NCBI GenBank assembly: GCA_023144115.1
Contig: JAGLGH010000140.1
Location: 1-5,471 of the forward strand
Length of the DNA: 5,471 nucleotides
Source: Nanobdellota archaeon
Lineage (GTDB): Archaea > Nanobdellota > Nanobdellia > Woesearchaeales > JAGLGH01
Direction: 5' to 3'
Positions 1 to 5,468 of this stretch are shown here, one piece after another. The notes under the pieces are model-generated. The model searched no databases, had not been told where the DNA came from, and saw nothing but the letters and a program-made list of their open reading frames with translations. The stretch's first letter is position 1; each line of letters opens with the position of its first letter. A program made the position numbers and the translations under genes.

Positions 1-741
1 TAGGGAACTTGAATATGTTCTCAGCCTATTATTATATATTGGCACTATTCCTCCCTGTTTCTCGATTATATGCTTATCCTTTATCCCTTTGAGCTTCAAA
101 AGCTTCTTAAAACTGGCAACTGTATTATGTTTTCCAAGCACGCCAATCCTTACCCTGCCCTGATTCTCAGGAACAACCCATCCAAATGTGCTGATATAAG
201 GATAGAATTCTACGGCATTGTCATTTTTCATATATGCGACTGCCTGCATACCTGTAAGGAGTTCTCTAGAGCCGAAGATGCCTGCAGATCTTGCAACAGA
301 GCTTAGTGGCCCATCAGCCCCTATTACAACACTGCCTGCTATTGATGAGGATTTATGATTTTGCTTGTCCTTTATCCTGAGCTTATCTCCTGAAAATCCA
401 AGGAATCTTGAATTTAGCGCAAGCTTTGCCCCTGCTGCCAAGGCCTTATCGCAAAGATAATTATCAAATGCCCATCTGTCTATTATAATATTAGGCTTTG
501 CCATCTTAATCTCAATGTTTTTTCGTGCTGGCGAATATATCCTTGCATACCTTATCTCATTTACAATAAACTCAGGTGAAGGTTTCACAAGCTTATTTAA
601 TGCTGATGTCACTATGCCTGTACACTGCACTGGCTCTCCAACAGAACCATGTTCCTCGTAAATTGTGACATCTTTTCCTGCTTTTGCAAGGAGATATGCT
701 ACTGCTGAACCTGCAGGACCTGCGCCAATTATGGAGATCAT
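1..741 (-). CDS. Geranylgeranyl reductase family FAD-dependent oxidoreductase (N-terminal part, runs off the window)
   Basis: Read on the minus strand from the ATG at 741, the frame stays open for 247 codons to the left edge, so the C-terminus is missing. It begins with a Rossmann beta-alpha-beta fold for FAD: GAGPAG at residues 6-11, then VTIYEE ending in acidic residues 29-30 that would contact the ribose. VGEPVQCTG at residues 34-42 places Cys40 where related reductases carry a conserved loop cysteine. IDRWAFDNYL (from about residue 87), GADGPLSSVAR (141-151) and GWVVPENQGRVRIGV (187-201) match the usual motif order of this family. Members typically saturate the geranylgeranyl chains of archaeal ether lipids at the membrane, using a reduced electron donor. 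A typical member is near 400 residues, so about 60% is visible; the second FAD motif (GDAA type) should lie outside. The start is supported by a TATA box centred 26-27 nt upstream, implying a leaderless mRNA. The exact lipid substrate cannot be told; another flavin oxidoreductase of the same fold is the alternative. Confidence 0.88.
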   Translation of the reverse strand, partial: MISIIGAGPAGSAVAYLLAKAGKDVTIYEEHGSVGEPVQCTGIVTSALNKLVKPSPEFIVNEIRYARIYSPARKNIEIKMAKPNIIIDRWAFDNYLCDKALAAGAKLALNSRFLGFSGDKLRIKDKQNHKSSSIAGSVVIGADGPLSSVARSAGIFGSRELLTGMQAVAYMKNDNAVEFYPYISTFGWVVPENQGRVRIGVLGKHNTVASFKKLLKLKGIKDKHIIEKQGGIVPIYNNRLRTYSSSL

Positions 742-763
742 AAAATATGGGAGTGGCTTTTAG

Positions 764-771
764 CTTATAAA
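764..771 (-). promoter_or_regulatory. TATA box of the reductase gene (leaderless)
   Basis: On the minus strand this reads TTTATAAG. Its centre is about 26.5 nt upstream of the ATG at 741, the normal TATA-to-start-site distance in archaea, and no Shine-Dalgarno sequence lies between. Transcription would therefore begin at or next to the A of the start codon, giving a leaderless message. It lies back to back with the rightward TATA box at 792-799. Confidence 0.6.
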
Positions 772-784
772 TGTTGCAGATTTG

Positions 785-805
785 CGAAAGACTTAAATAC
801 TAGTG
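785..805 (+). promoter_or_regulatory. Rightward promoter P1 (BRE plus TATA), distal copy
   Basis: A purine-rich BRE-like CGAAAGA is followed by the TATA-like CTTAAATA at 792-799 and then CTAGTG. The predicted start site is near 820-822, which would give the 435-residue protein's gene an untranslated leader of about 130 nt. The 21-bp block is repeated with 17 of 21 matches at 860-880. Whether this copy is used cannot be told from sequence alone. Confidence 0.45.
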
Positions 806-840
806 TTAATTACCACCAGATGGTTAACTAAAAGTGCTAC

Positions 841-864
841 TTTCGAATGCGGACAAGTTCGAAA
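841..864 (+). repeat. Inverted repeat over the P2 BRE region (possible operator)
   Basis: TTTCGAA at 841-847 and its exact reverse complement TTCGAAA at 858-864 are separated by 10 nt, close to one helical turn. The right arm covers the BRE just upstream of the P2 TATA box, where a bound dimeric regulator would block TFB/TBP. Two overlapping shorter palindromes, AAAGT-gct-ACTTT (831-843) and AAGTT-cga-AACTT (855-867), add to the symmetry. Operator function is inference only; arms this short can occur by chance in AT-rich DNA. Confidence 0.3.
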
Positions 865-880
865 CTTTTAAATACTTGTG
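860..880 (+). promoter_or_regulatory. Rightward promoter P2 (BRE plus TATA), proximal copy
   Basis: CGAAAC is followed by the strong TATA-like TTTTAAATA at 866-874. The predicted start site is around 895-897, leaving a leader of about 57 nt before the ATG at 954 that contains the ribosome-binding site at 938-946. This is the better candidate for the main promoter of the 435-residue surface protein. It is a near copy of P1, and an inverted repeat (841-864) abuts its TATA box. Confidence 0.55.
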
Positions 881-937
881 GCGAATATCATGAAAAATAA
901 GTTAATGTTCCTTCATGAGAACAAAAATTAAGACCTA

Positions 938-946
938 GGGGGTAAT
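938..946 (+). promoter_or_regulatory. Ribosome-binding site of the 435-residue surface protein
   Basis: GGGGGTAAT resembles the canonical extended archaeal site GGAGGTGAT, with G replacing A (a G-U pair to 16S rRNA) and one mismatch. It ends 7 nt before the ATG at 954 and supports that start. A comparable G-run site precedes the 902-residue gene. Confidence 0.6.
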
Positions 947-953
947 AAATAAA

Positions 954-2261
954 ATGAAAGGAAAAATATTCGGAATTTTAGCAGTGTTTTTGATAGGACT
1001 TCTATCACTGACAGCAGTTCATGCAGCAGATTATAATACCGCAGCATTCGACAATGTTGAATTTGATGGTAAAGATTTGGATGTGGGAATAACAAGGATG
1101 AGAAATTATGAGAGAGGAGAAACTCTTGAACTTGTATTTGATATCATTGGTGAAGAAGTGACAAATGAATCAATCGAAGACGTAAGAGTTGAAGCTTTCA
1201 TGAGAGGAGACTCACATGGAGATGATGTTGATGATATCACTAACAGATTTGATATACGTTCTGACAGAGTTTATGAAAAGACATTATATTTGAAAATACC
1301 AGACAGGATGGACAGAGACACATATACTCTGACAATCTTAATTACATCAAAAGAAGGAGTTCTTGCTGAAACATCATACTATGTTTCAATTGGATCAGGC
1401 AGTGAAGACCACAAACTTGTTATCAAGGATGTTATATTTTCACCTGAAAACAGAATTGAAGCAGGACATGCTTTCCTTGCAACAGTCAAAGTAAAAAATT
1501 ATGGCACAAGGGATGAAAAAGATGTCAAGGTAAGAGTTGCAGTTCCAGATCTAGGGATTTCAGCATCAGCATTCCTTGACGAAGTTGAAGCTGAAGGCGA
1601 AGAAGACGATGTTGTTATCGGTGAAGAACAGTACCTAAGAATTCCAAGAGATGCTCTTACTGGTGATTATGTAGTTATTGTTACAGCTCAATATGAATAC
1701 CATGGCGAGACCACAACAGAAGAGTACATGATACATGTTCAAGGCAAGGAAATTGAAGAAGATGAAGAAGCTGAAGAAGGAAAAATCCTTATAAGCTATA
1801 TTGATGCTCAGGAACTTGTTGCTGGCGAAGCAGGAAAGATCTTCCCATTAACACTTGTAAACTATGGGGATCAAGCTAGAACAGCTGTACTTATCATAGA
1901 AGGTGTTGAAGTCTTTGGAGAAGCAAAAATTGAACCAAGCAATGTTATCATCCTCGAAGCAGGAACAACAAAGATGATTCCAATCTTTGTTACTGCAGAT
2001 GCTGATGCAGTTGCTGGCAAACATGCTTTCACAATAAACATCAAAGGTCTTAGCGAAGAAGAACAGACAATTATAATGACAGCAGACGTTACAGTTGATG
2101 AAATTGTAGAAAATGCTGGATGGAATAATGTCAAAAAAGGACTTGAAATAGCGCTTATAGTACTTGTTGTACTACTAGTTTTACTAGGTCTTATCCTTGG
2201 AATCGGAAAGCTAAGAAGCAAAGATGACGAAGAAGATGACTCTGGAGACACTTATTACTAA
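954..2261 (+). CDS. Secreted Ig-like-domain protein with C-terminal membrane anchor; putative S-layer-type protein
   Basis: The 435-residue product opens with a signal peptide (residues 1-24: MKGK, a hydrophobic core, then AVHA before the likely cut). Three beta-rich regions follow. Residues about 26-147 form an N-terminal domain. Residues about 152-263 form a CARDB/NEW3-like domain, with the telling stretches FSPENRIEAGHAF and VKVKNYGTRDEKDVKV. An acidic linker at 266-276 leads to a third Ig-like region at about 278-383, containing FPLTLVNYGDQ and VIILEAGTTK. One hydrophobic helix at about 397-418, then basic residues and a 12-residue acidic tail ending in TYY, indicate an outside/inside single-pass anchor. 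There is no cysteine, and the protein is strongly acidic. From memory, the domain order, the GISAS...DEVEAE motif and the Leu/Val-rich anchor match the family labelled 'putative S-layer protein' in Woesearchaeota and relatives. The role is probably a structural or adhesive surface protein. The start is fixed by the signal peptide and the site at 938-946. True S-layer lattice formation is unproven; it could be a minor surface protein. Confidence 0.85.
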   Translation: MKGKIFGILAVFLIGLLSLTAVHAADYNTAAFDNVEFDGKDLDVGITRMRNYERGETLELVFDIIGEEVTNESIEDVRVEAFMRGDSHGDDVDDITNRFDIRSDRVYEKTLYLKIPDRMDRDTYTLTILITSKEGVLAETSYYVSIGSGSEDHKLVIKDVIFSPENRIEAGHAFLATVKVKNYGTRDEKDVKVRVAVPDLGISASAFLDEVEAEGEEDDVVIGEEQYLRIPRDALTGDYVVIVTAQYEYHGETTTEEYMIHVQGKEIEEDEEAEEGKILISYIDAQELVAGEAGKIFPLTLVNYGDQARTAVLIIEGVEVFGEAKIEPSNVIILEAGTTKMIPIFVTADADAVAGKHAFTINIKGLSEEEQTIIMTADVTVDEIVENAGWNNVKKGLEIALIVLVVLLVLLGLILGIGKLRSKDDEEDDSGDTYY

Positions 2262-2274
2262 GTGTGATTCCAGC

Positions 2275-2302
2275 TTTTAATTCTTTTTCTTTTATTTTTT
2301 TT
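2275..2302 (+). terminator. T-rich intrinsic terminator after the 435-residue gene
   Basis: Starting 14 nt after the TAA stop, several runs of T (four, five, four and eight, broken by A or C) occupy the non-template strand with no preceding hairpin. This is the usual form of archaeal intrinsic termination. It merges into the TATA box of the next gene, which argues that the two genes are at least partly transcribed separately. Confidence 0.6.
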
Positions 2303-2307
2303 ATATA
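2300..2307 (+). promoter_or_regulatory. TATA box of the 902-residue gene
   Basis: TTTATATA lies about 39 nt before the ATG at 2343. The predicted start site is near 2329-2330, immediately before the G-run ribosome-binding site, giving a leader of only about 13 nt. The surrounding DNA is very AT-rich, so other TATA-like matches exist; the one at 2321-2330 is too close to the ATG to serve. Confidence 0.4.
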
Positions 2308-2331
2308 CATATTTATTTTTCATATAAATAG

Positions 2332-2340
2332 GGGGGCGAT
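2332..2340 (+). promoter_or_regulatory. Ribosome-binding site of the 902-residue gene
   Basis: GGGGGCGAT (part of a run of six G) resembles GGAGGTGAT with two substitutions and ends 2 nt before the ATG at 2343. The G core itself sits about 6 nt from the start codon, a normal distance. In an otherwise very AT-rich spacer, this G block is conspicuous and supports the start. Confidence 0.6.
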
Positions 2341-2342
2341 AG

Positions 2343-5051
2343 ATGATTAATGCAATTAGCAGAAAAATATTTTTATTCATAATCATAACTGTTTTTCTAT
2401 TGATGACCCAAGCAACTATTTCTTTTGCATATGGAGATTTCAAAGTCACTTCTGCTGAAACAATAGAGGTATGTTCATGCTCATCAGTTCCAAATAATAT
2501 CAAAATTCTTAACACAGATCCTATATCTTATATCAAAACAACATATTCAATCTCTACTAGTGGAGAAGCTGCAGAATTCTTTAGTCTTGCATATCCTGCA
2601 TTTAAGCTGAATGGAGGGGAAAGCATAATTGACTTTGGATATATTACTGCGCCATGCAGCGCAAAAGGAGATTATGACCTATTTATAGATATCAAAACAA
2701 GTTCTGGAATAAGCAAAAGGATAAAGCAGATAATATCTATCAAAAGATGCGATAATCTGGGACTTTACGCATATGATAATGATGAAACAATTAATCCTTG
2801 CGAAACTGCTGATTATTCATTTATTATAAAAAACACAGGAGATTTTACTGAAAAATACATAATTGGTGTTGATCAACTAGCACAATATGTATCCTTAAGC
2901 GCAAATCCTGTAACAATCAAAGCAGGAGAGAGCAGGCAGATATATATGTATATAAAGCCTGAGTGCAGCATGATTGATGATAAAGAGATAAAAGTTACTG
3001 TCATCTCTTCCAAAAACAGATTATCTGCAGAACTGCCATTTATCCTGAGAATCAATCCAGACTATTATAATTATGATATGTCTATAGAAGATACAAGATA
3101 TACTGTATGCGCAGATTCAAGGAATGTTATAATACCAGTTACCATAAAGAACTATGCAGACAAGGACAGTGAGATTTGGCTTGAGCTGGATGGAGAAGCA
3201 TTTGCAGAATTGGAAGAAGAGGAGATTATTATTGCAGGCAGTTCTGAGAAAAGTGTAGATATTCTGCTTAATTCACCTGATGTAAGAGATGAGGGATATG
3301 ATTTCACAATCTATGCTGAATCAAAAGCAGCAGGCATCAGAAAATCAGTTAGCTTCAAAGTCGATGTTGAATCATGCTATGGTTTTGCAATTGAGCATAA
3401 GAATTTTCGCGCAAATCATTCAAAACAAACAATTCCTATCAATCTTATAAGCACTGCAGAAAAAACAGCAAGATACACACTCCAACTTGATGGTCCTTCC
3501 TGGCTGTCACTTGAGACACAAGAAATTAGCCTTGAACCTGGAGAGAGCAAGCAGGCAGTAATTATATCAGAGCCAAGTGATTCTGTAAAGGGGAAATATT
3601 ATGCGATAATAAAAGCATATCCAGACACAGACAATTCAATATTCTATAAAGAAGAATTTACTATTACAATCTCTGATAAAGAAGGGTTTATGGCAATAGT
3701 TGCTGAGATATTCTCAAACATCTATTTCCTGTTTGCGGCAATAGATATTGTATTGATAATATTAGCTGTACTATTGTTCAAGCATCTGACAAAGACAAAA
3801 GGCAGAGGCACAAAGCAGAAGACATTGACTGATATAGCCAAACCAGAAGAAGTTCCAAGTTCAAAAACTAAAGATGTAAAGATTGTAAAATCAGCAGATA
3901 TGTCAGATAAGGAAGAGGAACAACCTGTAGAAGAAGGAAAAACTGAGAAGATTCCTAAGAATTATAAACCATTATTGTTTATTTTAGGGGGTATTCTGAT
4001 ACTTATATTGATAATAATATTCAGCCTATATGCGTATAAAAATTTTATAGGACAATCTGCATCCATCCTTGGAAACATAGGGCAAGGAATTGCTGCTGGT
4101 GCTGTACTTCTTTTTGTATATAAATGGTACATCACCTGTATTATCTTAATTGCAATTGCAGTCATATTGTTAATAACAACAAGTATCGGAAAAAGGATAG
4201 CTGTGTGGAAAAAAAAGTTTTTTTCTCAGGCAATCATAATTATAATTGCAGTGATTGTAATATTATCCTTATTGACAGCAGGGTTTTATTTTTACAGAGA
4301 TAATGGATTCAGCAAAGATTGGAGCGCAGGAATAAATGAATCTCTTGACAATGAGTCTCAAGTCAAAGATATTGATATTCTCAATAATGTGTCACAAGAT
4401 TATGGAACTGAAGGCTTGCCAGAGGATGAGGTTATAGAAGGAGATATTGAAGGGGAAATAGCTATTGAAGAAGAAGCAAAGAAAAAAATAACTGAAGAAG
4501 ACATAAAAGCGCTGGAAGGACCTATATTAGAATGGGGGATGAACAACAATATGACTCTTGACTTAACCAAAATGTTCCATGATCCTGATGGGGATATGCT
4601 TCATTTTTCAGCAAACAGTACAGAACATATTGAAATTTCTATTGACATGCTTACAGGGATTGCAACACTAATCCCAGAACAAAACTGGATAGGCATCTCT
4701 GACGTGTTTTTCAGCGTAAATGATGGAAAAGGAGGGATTGCAACCAGTGGCAAGATAAACATTGTTGTCTGGGAAAAAGATCCAAGGGGTGTGATGGATA
4801 AAATCACAGATGCTATCCCAACAGGTATACGCACTAGTGGAAGTTTTATAATAGATTATGGATATTATATTATTGCAGGATTTATTATTCTTTTAATATT
4901 TATAATCATCACACGCAATAATAAAGACCTCATAAGTTTTCCAGAAGAAGAAATGCCACCAGAAGAAGAAGAAGAAGGTGAAGAGAAAAAAAAGAAGGAT
5001 AGCAAAAAGCCAGTAAAAAAGGGCAAGAAAAAAACAAAGAAGAAAAATTAA
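2343..5051 (+). CDS. Large multi-domain envelope protein: four Cys-containing Ig-like repeats, multi-pass membrane core, cadherin-like domain, charged tail
   Basis: The 902-residue product has a signal peptide (1-29, ending SFA) and then four Ig-like repeats of about 100 residues (roughly 34-136, 138-237, 244-345, 347-444). Each repeat carries a turn of the type GGES/AGES/AGSS/PGES before a strand, typical of the COG1361/NEW3-like archaeal surface fold. Eight cysteines (44, 46, 105, 136, 153, 208, 256, 345) suggest disulfides outside the cell. Membrane helices are seen near 461-480, 543-565, 594-615 (possibly two between 581 and 615), 629-650 and 836-858. Residues 481-541 form a charged cytoplasmic loop. 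Residues 651-835 should be external: they hold five N-glycosylation sequons and a cadherin-like/tandem-95-type domain (about 724-809) with DPDGD at 747-751, NWIG and VNDGKGG. The tail from 859 is Glu-rich, then Lys-rich. A surface adhesion, scaffold or envelope-linking role is inferred. I do not recognise the full-length protein, and no catalytic motif is visible. Confidence 0.8.
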   Translation: MINAISRKIFLFIIITVFLLMTQATISFAYGDFKVTSAETIEVCSCSSVPNNIKILNTDPISYIKTTYSISTSGEAAEFFSLAYPAFKLNGGESIIDFGYITAPCSAKGDYDLFIDIKTSSGISKRIKQIISIKRCDNLGLYAYDNDETINPCETADYSFIIKNTGDFTEKYIIGVDQLAQYVSLSANPVTIKAGESRQIYMYIKPECSMIDDKEIKVTVISSKNRLSAELPFILRINPDYYNYDMSIEDTRYTVCADSRNVIIPVTIKNYADKDSEIWLELDGEAFAELEEEEIIIAGSSEKSVDILLNSPDVRDEGYDFTIYAESKAAGIRKSVSFKVDVESCYGFAIEHKNFRANHSKQTIPINLISTAEKTARYTLQLDGPSWLSLETQEISLEPGESKQAVIISEPSDSVKGKYYAIIKAYPDTDNSIFYKEEFTITISDKEGFMAIVAEIFSNIYFLFAAIDIVLIILAVLLFKHLTKTKGRGTKQKTLTDIAKPEEVPSSKTKDVKIVKSADMSDKEEEQPVEEGKTEKIPKNYKPLLFILGGILILILIIIFSLYAYKNFIGQSASILGNIGQGIAAGAVLLFVYKWYITCIILIAIAVILLITTSIGKRIAVWKKKFFSQAIIIIIAVIVILSLLTAGFYFYRDNGFSKDWSAGINESLDNESQVKDIDILNNVSQDYGTEGLPEDEVIEGDIEGEIAIEEEAKKKITEEDIKALEGPILEWGMNNNMTLDLTKMFHDPDGDMLHFSANSTEHIEISIDMLTGIATLIPEQNWIGISDVFFSVNDGKGGIATSGKINIVVWEKDPRGVMDKITDAIPTGIRTSGSFIIDYGYYIIAGFIILLIFIIITRNNKDLISFPEEEMPPEEEEEGEEKKKKDSKKPVKKGKKKTKKKN

Positions 5052-5058
5052 TCATACT

Positions 5059-5107
5059 CAGAAATGTCAATACTCCAACCTTAAGGTTGGAGATTTTGAC
5101 ATTTCTG
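5059..5107. repeat. Hairpin 1 of the paired-hairpin element
   Basis: The core at 5073-5092 is a perfect 20-bp palindrome: CTCCAACC, central TTAA, GGTTGGAG. Beyond a small unequal interior loop (TA against ATT), the outer arms AGAAATGTCAA (5060-5070) and TTGACATTTCT (5096-5106) also pair perfectly, and C5059-G5107 adds one more pair. The whole forms a long, nearly continuous stem starting 8 nt after the stop of the 902-residue gene. Confidence 0.85.
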
Positions 5108-5110
5108 GTC

Positions 5111-5158
5111 GAACTCCTCCCAGAAGGATACCCCAACATTTATGTTGGGGAGGAGTTC
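5111..5158. repeat. Hairpin 2 of the paired-hairpin element
   Basis: CCCCAACAT (5131-5139) pairs with ATGTTGGGG (5142-5150) across TT. Outer arms GAACTCCT (5111-5118) and AGGAGTTC (5151-5158) continue the stem, with a 12-nt bulge (5119-5130) on the left side only. The 20-nt core matches that of hairpin 1 at 15 of 20 positions, at an offset of exactly 58 nt. The ending GGGGAGGAGTTCA resembles right ends of IS200/IS605-family elements as I remember them. Confidence 0.85.
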
Positions 5159-5162
5159 ATTT

Positions 5163-5456
5163 CTAAAAGAAAAACTGATTTACCAAGGCAAGGAGAAATA
5201 GTGATGCAATTATTATCCCTAGTATGCCAAGGCGATTCATTTCATATTCTGGCTTTCTGTCACCATATTTTTTAGCCTGCCTAACAATAAGCAATACAAA
5301 TATAGTCTCAAGAGGAACAACAATTGAGCCAGTTATGTCAATAACTTTATAGAATGCATTGTGTACATCTTTATAAATTATAGCAAAGAATAATAACAAA
5401 GGAATTATGCAGGTCAGGGATGATGCAAGCAATGGTTTCATCTTAAAATCAAACAT
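5163..5456 (-). CDS. Small three-helix membrane protein, unknown function
   Basis: The 97-residue product (MFDFKMKPLL...) has three hydrophobic helices at about 9-28, 38-58 and 76-93, joined by a short loop (YKDVHNAFYK) and a polar loop (RQAKKYGDRKPEYEMNR). Positive charges in the second loop suggest that this loop is cytoplasmic. No catalytic or binding motif is recognised, and I cannot name a family. An ATG two codons earlier (5462) is in frame, but the Shine-Dalgarno AAGGAG (5463-5468) touches that ATG directly, whereas it lies 6 nt from the ATG at 5456; the later start is therefore preferred. The gene converges on the 902-residue gene, and its stop overlaps the last bases of the paired-hairpin element. 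Its promoter lies beyond the right edge. On its strand the next T-rich stretch is the complement of the Lys-rich tail of the 902-residue gene (about 4985-5047), which could end its transcript. Confidence 0.7.
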   Translation of the reverse strand: MFDFKMKPLLASSLTCIIPLLLFFAIIYKDVHNAFYKVIDITGSIVVPLETIFVLLIVRQAKKYGDRKPEYEMNRLGILGIIIASLFLLALVNQFFF

Positions 5457-5462
5457 GTACAT

Positions 5463-5468
5463 CTCCTT
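5463..5468 (-). promoter_or_regulatory. Ribosome-binding site of the small membrane protein
   Basis: On the minus strand this reads AAGGAG, a classic Shine-Dalgarno sequence. It lies 6 nt before the ATG at 5456 but directly touches the ATG at 5462, so it decides in favour of the shorter protein. Confidence 0.65.

Larger units (their letters stand above)
5059..5164. mobile_element. Possible IS200/IS605-derived MITE (transposase-less paired-hairpin element)
   Basis: Two related hairpins about 58 nt apart fill the space between convergent genes. Each core is preceded by ATAC and followed 7 nt later by CATTTCT (5100-5106 and 5158-5164), so the similarity is more than two chance palindromes. IS200/IS605 elements have a subterminal hairpin at each end, recognised by the single-strand transposase TnpA, and leave no target duplication. 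A remnant or non-autonomous copy would look like this. No TnpA or TnpB coding sequence is present. The alternative is a two-hairpin signal at the 3' ends of the converging transcripts. Exact borders are not resolved. Confidence 0.45.

Noticed and set aside
70..306. Plus-strand open frame of 78 codons inside the reductase region
   Set aside because: It lies antisense to a well-supported flavoprotein with recognisable motifs; its own product shows no signal, domain or ribosome-binding site.
820..831. Three-codon frame ATG GTT AAC TAA located where P1 transcription should start
   Set aside because: Too short to carry coding evidence, and the match to the predicted start site may be chance. It is noted only because a leaderless ATG here could affect translation of the longer leader.
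890..931. 13-codon frame (MKNKLMFLHENKN) in the leader of the 435-residue gene
   Set aside because: Its ATG lies at or before the predicted P2 start site and it has no ribosome-binding site, so there is no reason to think it is translated.
742..953. A tRNA, riboswitch or other structured RNA gene in the divergent intergenic region
   Set aside because: No cloverleaf or recognised aptamer pattern is visible; the region is accounted for by promoters, short inverted repeats and a ribosome-binding site.
1871..2251. 126-codon minus-strand open frame opposite the end of the 435-residue gene
   Set aside because: A Ser/Thr/Ile-rich shadow created by the acidic, hydrophobic codons of the real gene; no start signal or domain.
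2258..2515. 85-codon minus-strand open frame across the intergenic spacer and the start of the 902-residue gene
   Set aside because: It overlaps the signal peptide of the well-supported plus-strand gene and translates the T-rich spacer as Lys-rich sequence; no ribosome-binding site was noted.
4601..4834. 77-codon minus-strand open frame opposite the cadherin-like domain
   Set aside because: Antisense shadow of a domain with clear family motifs on the plus strand.
5059..5158. CRISPR-like array from the repeated palindromic units
   Set aside because: Only two imperfect copies (15 of 20 matches) in a 58-nt register; a CRISPR array would have near-identical repeats and usually more of them.
5087..5275. 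62-codon plus-strand open frame starting inside hairpin 1
   Set aside because: It runs through both hairpins and then antisense to the small membrane protein; its composition simply translates the repeats.
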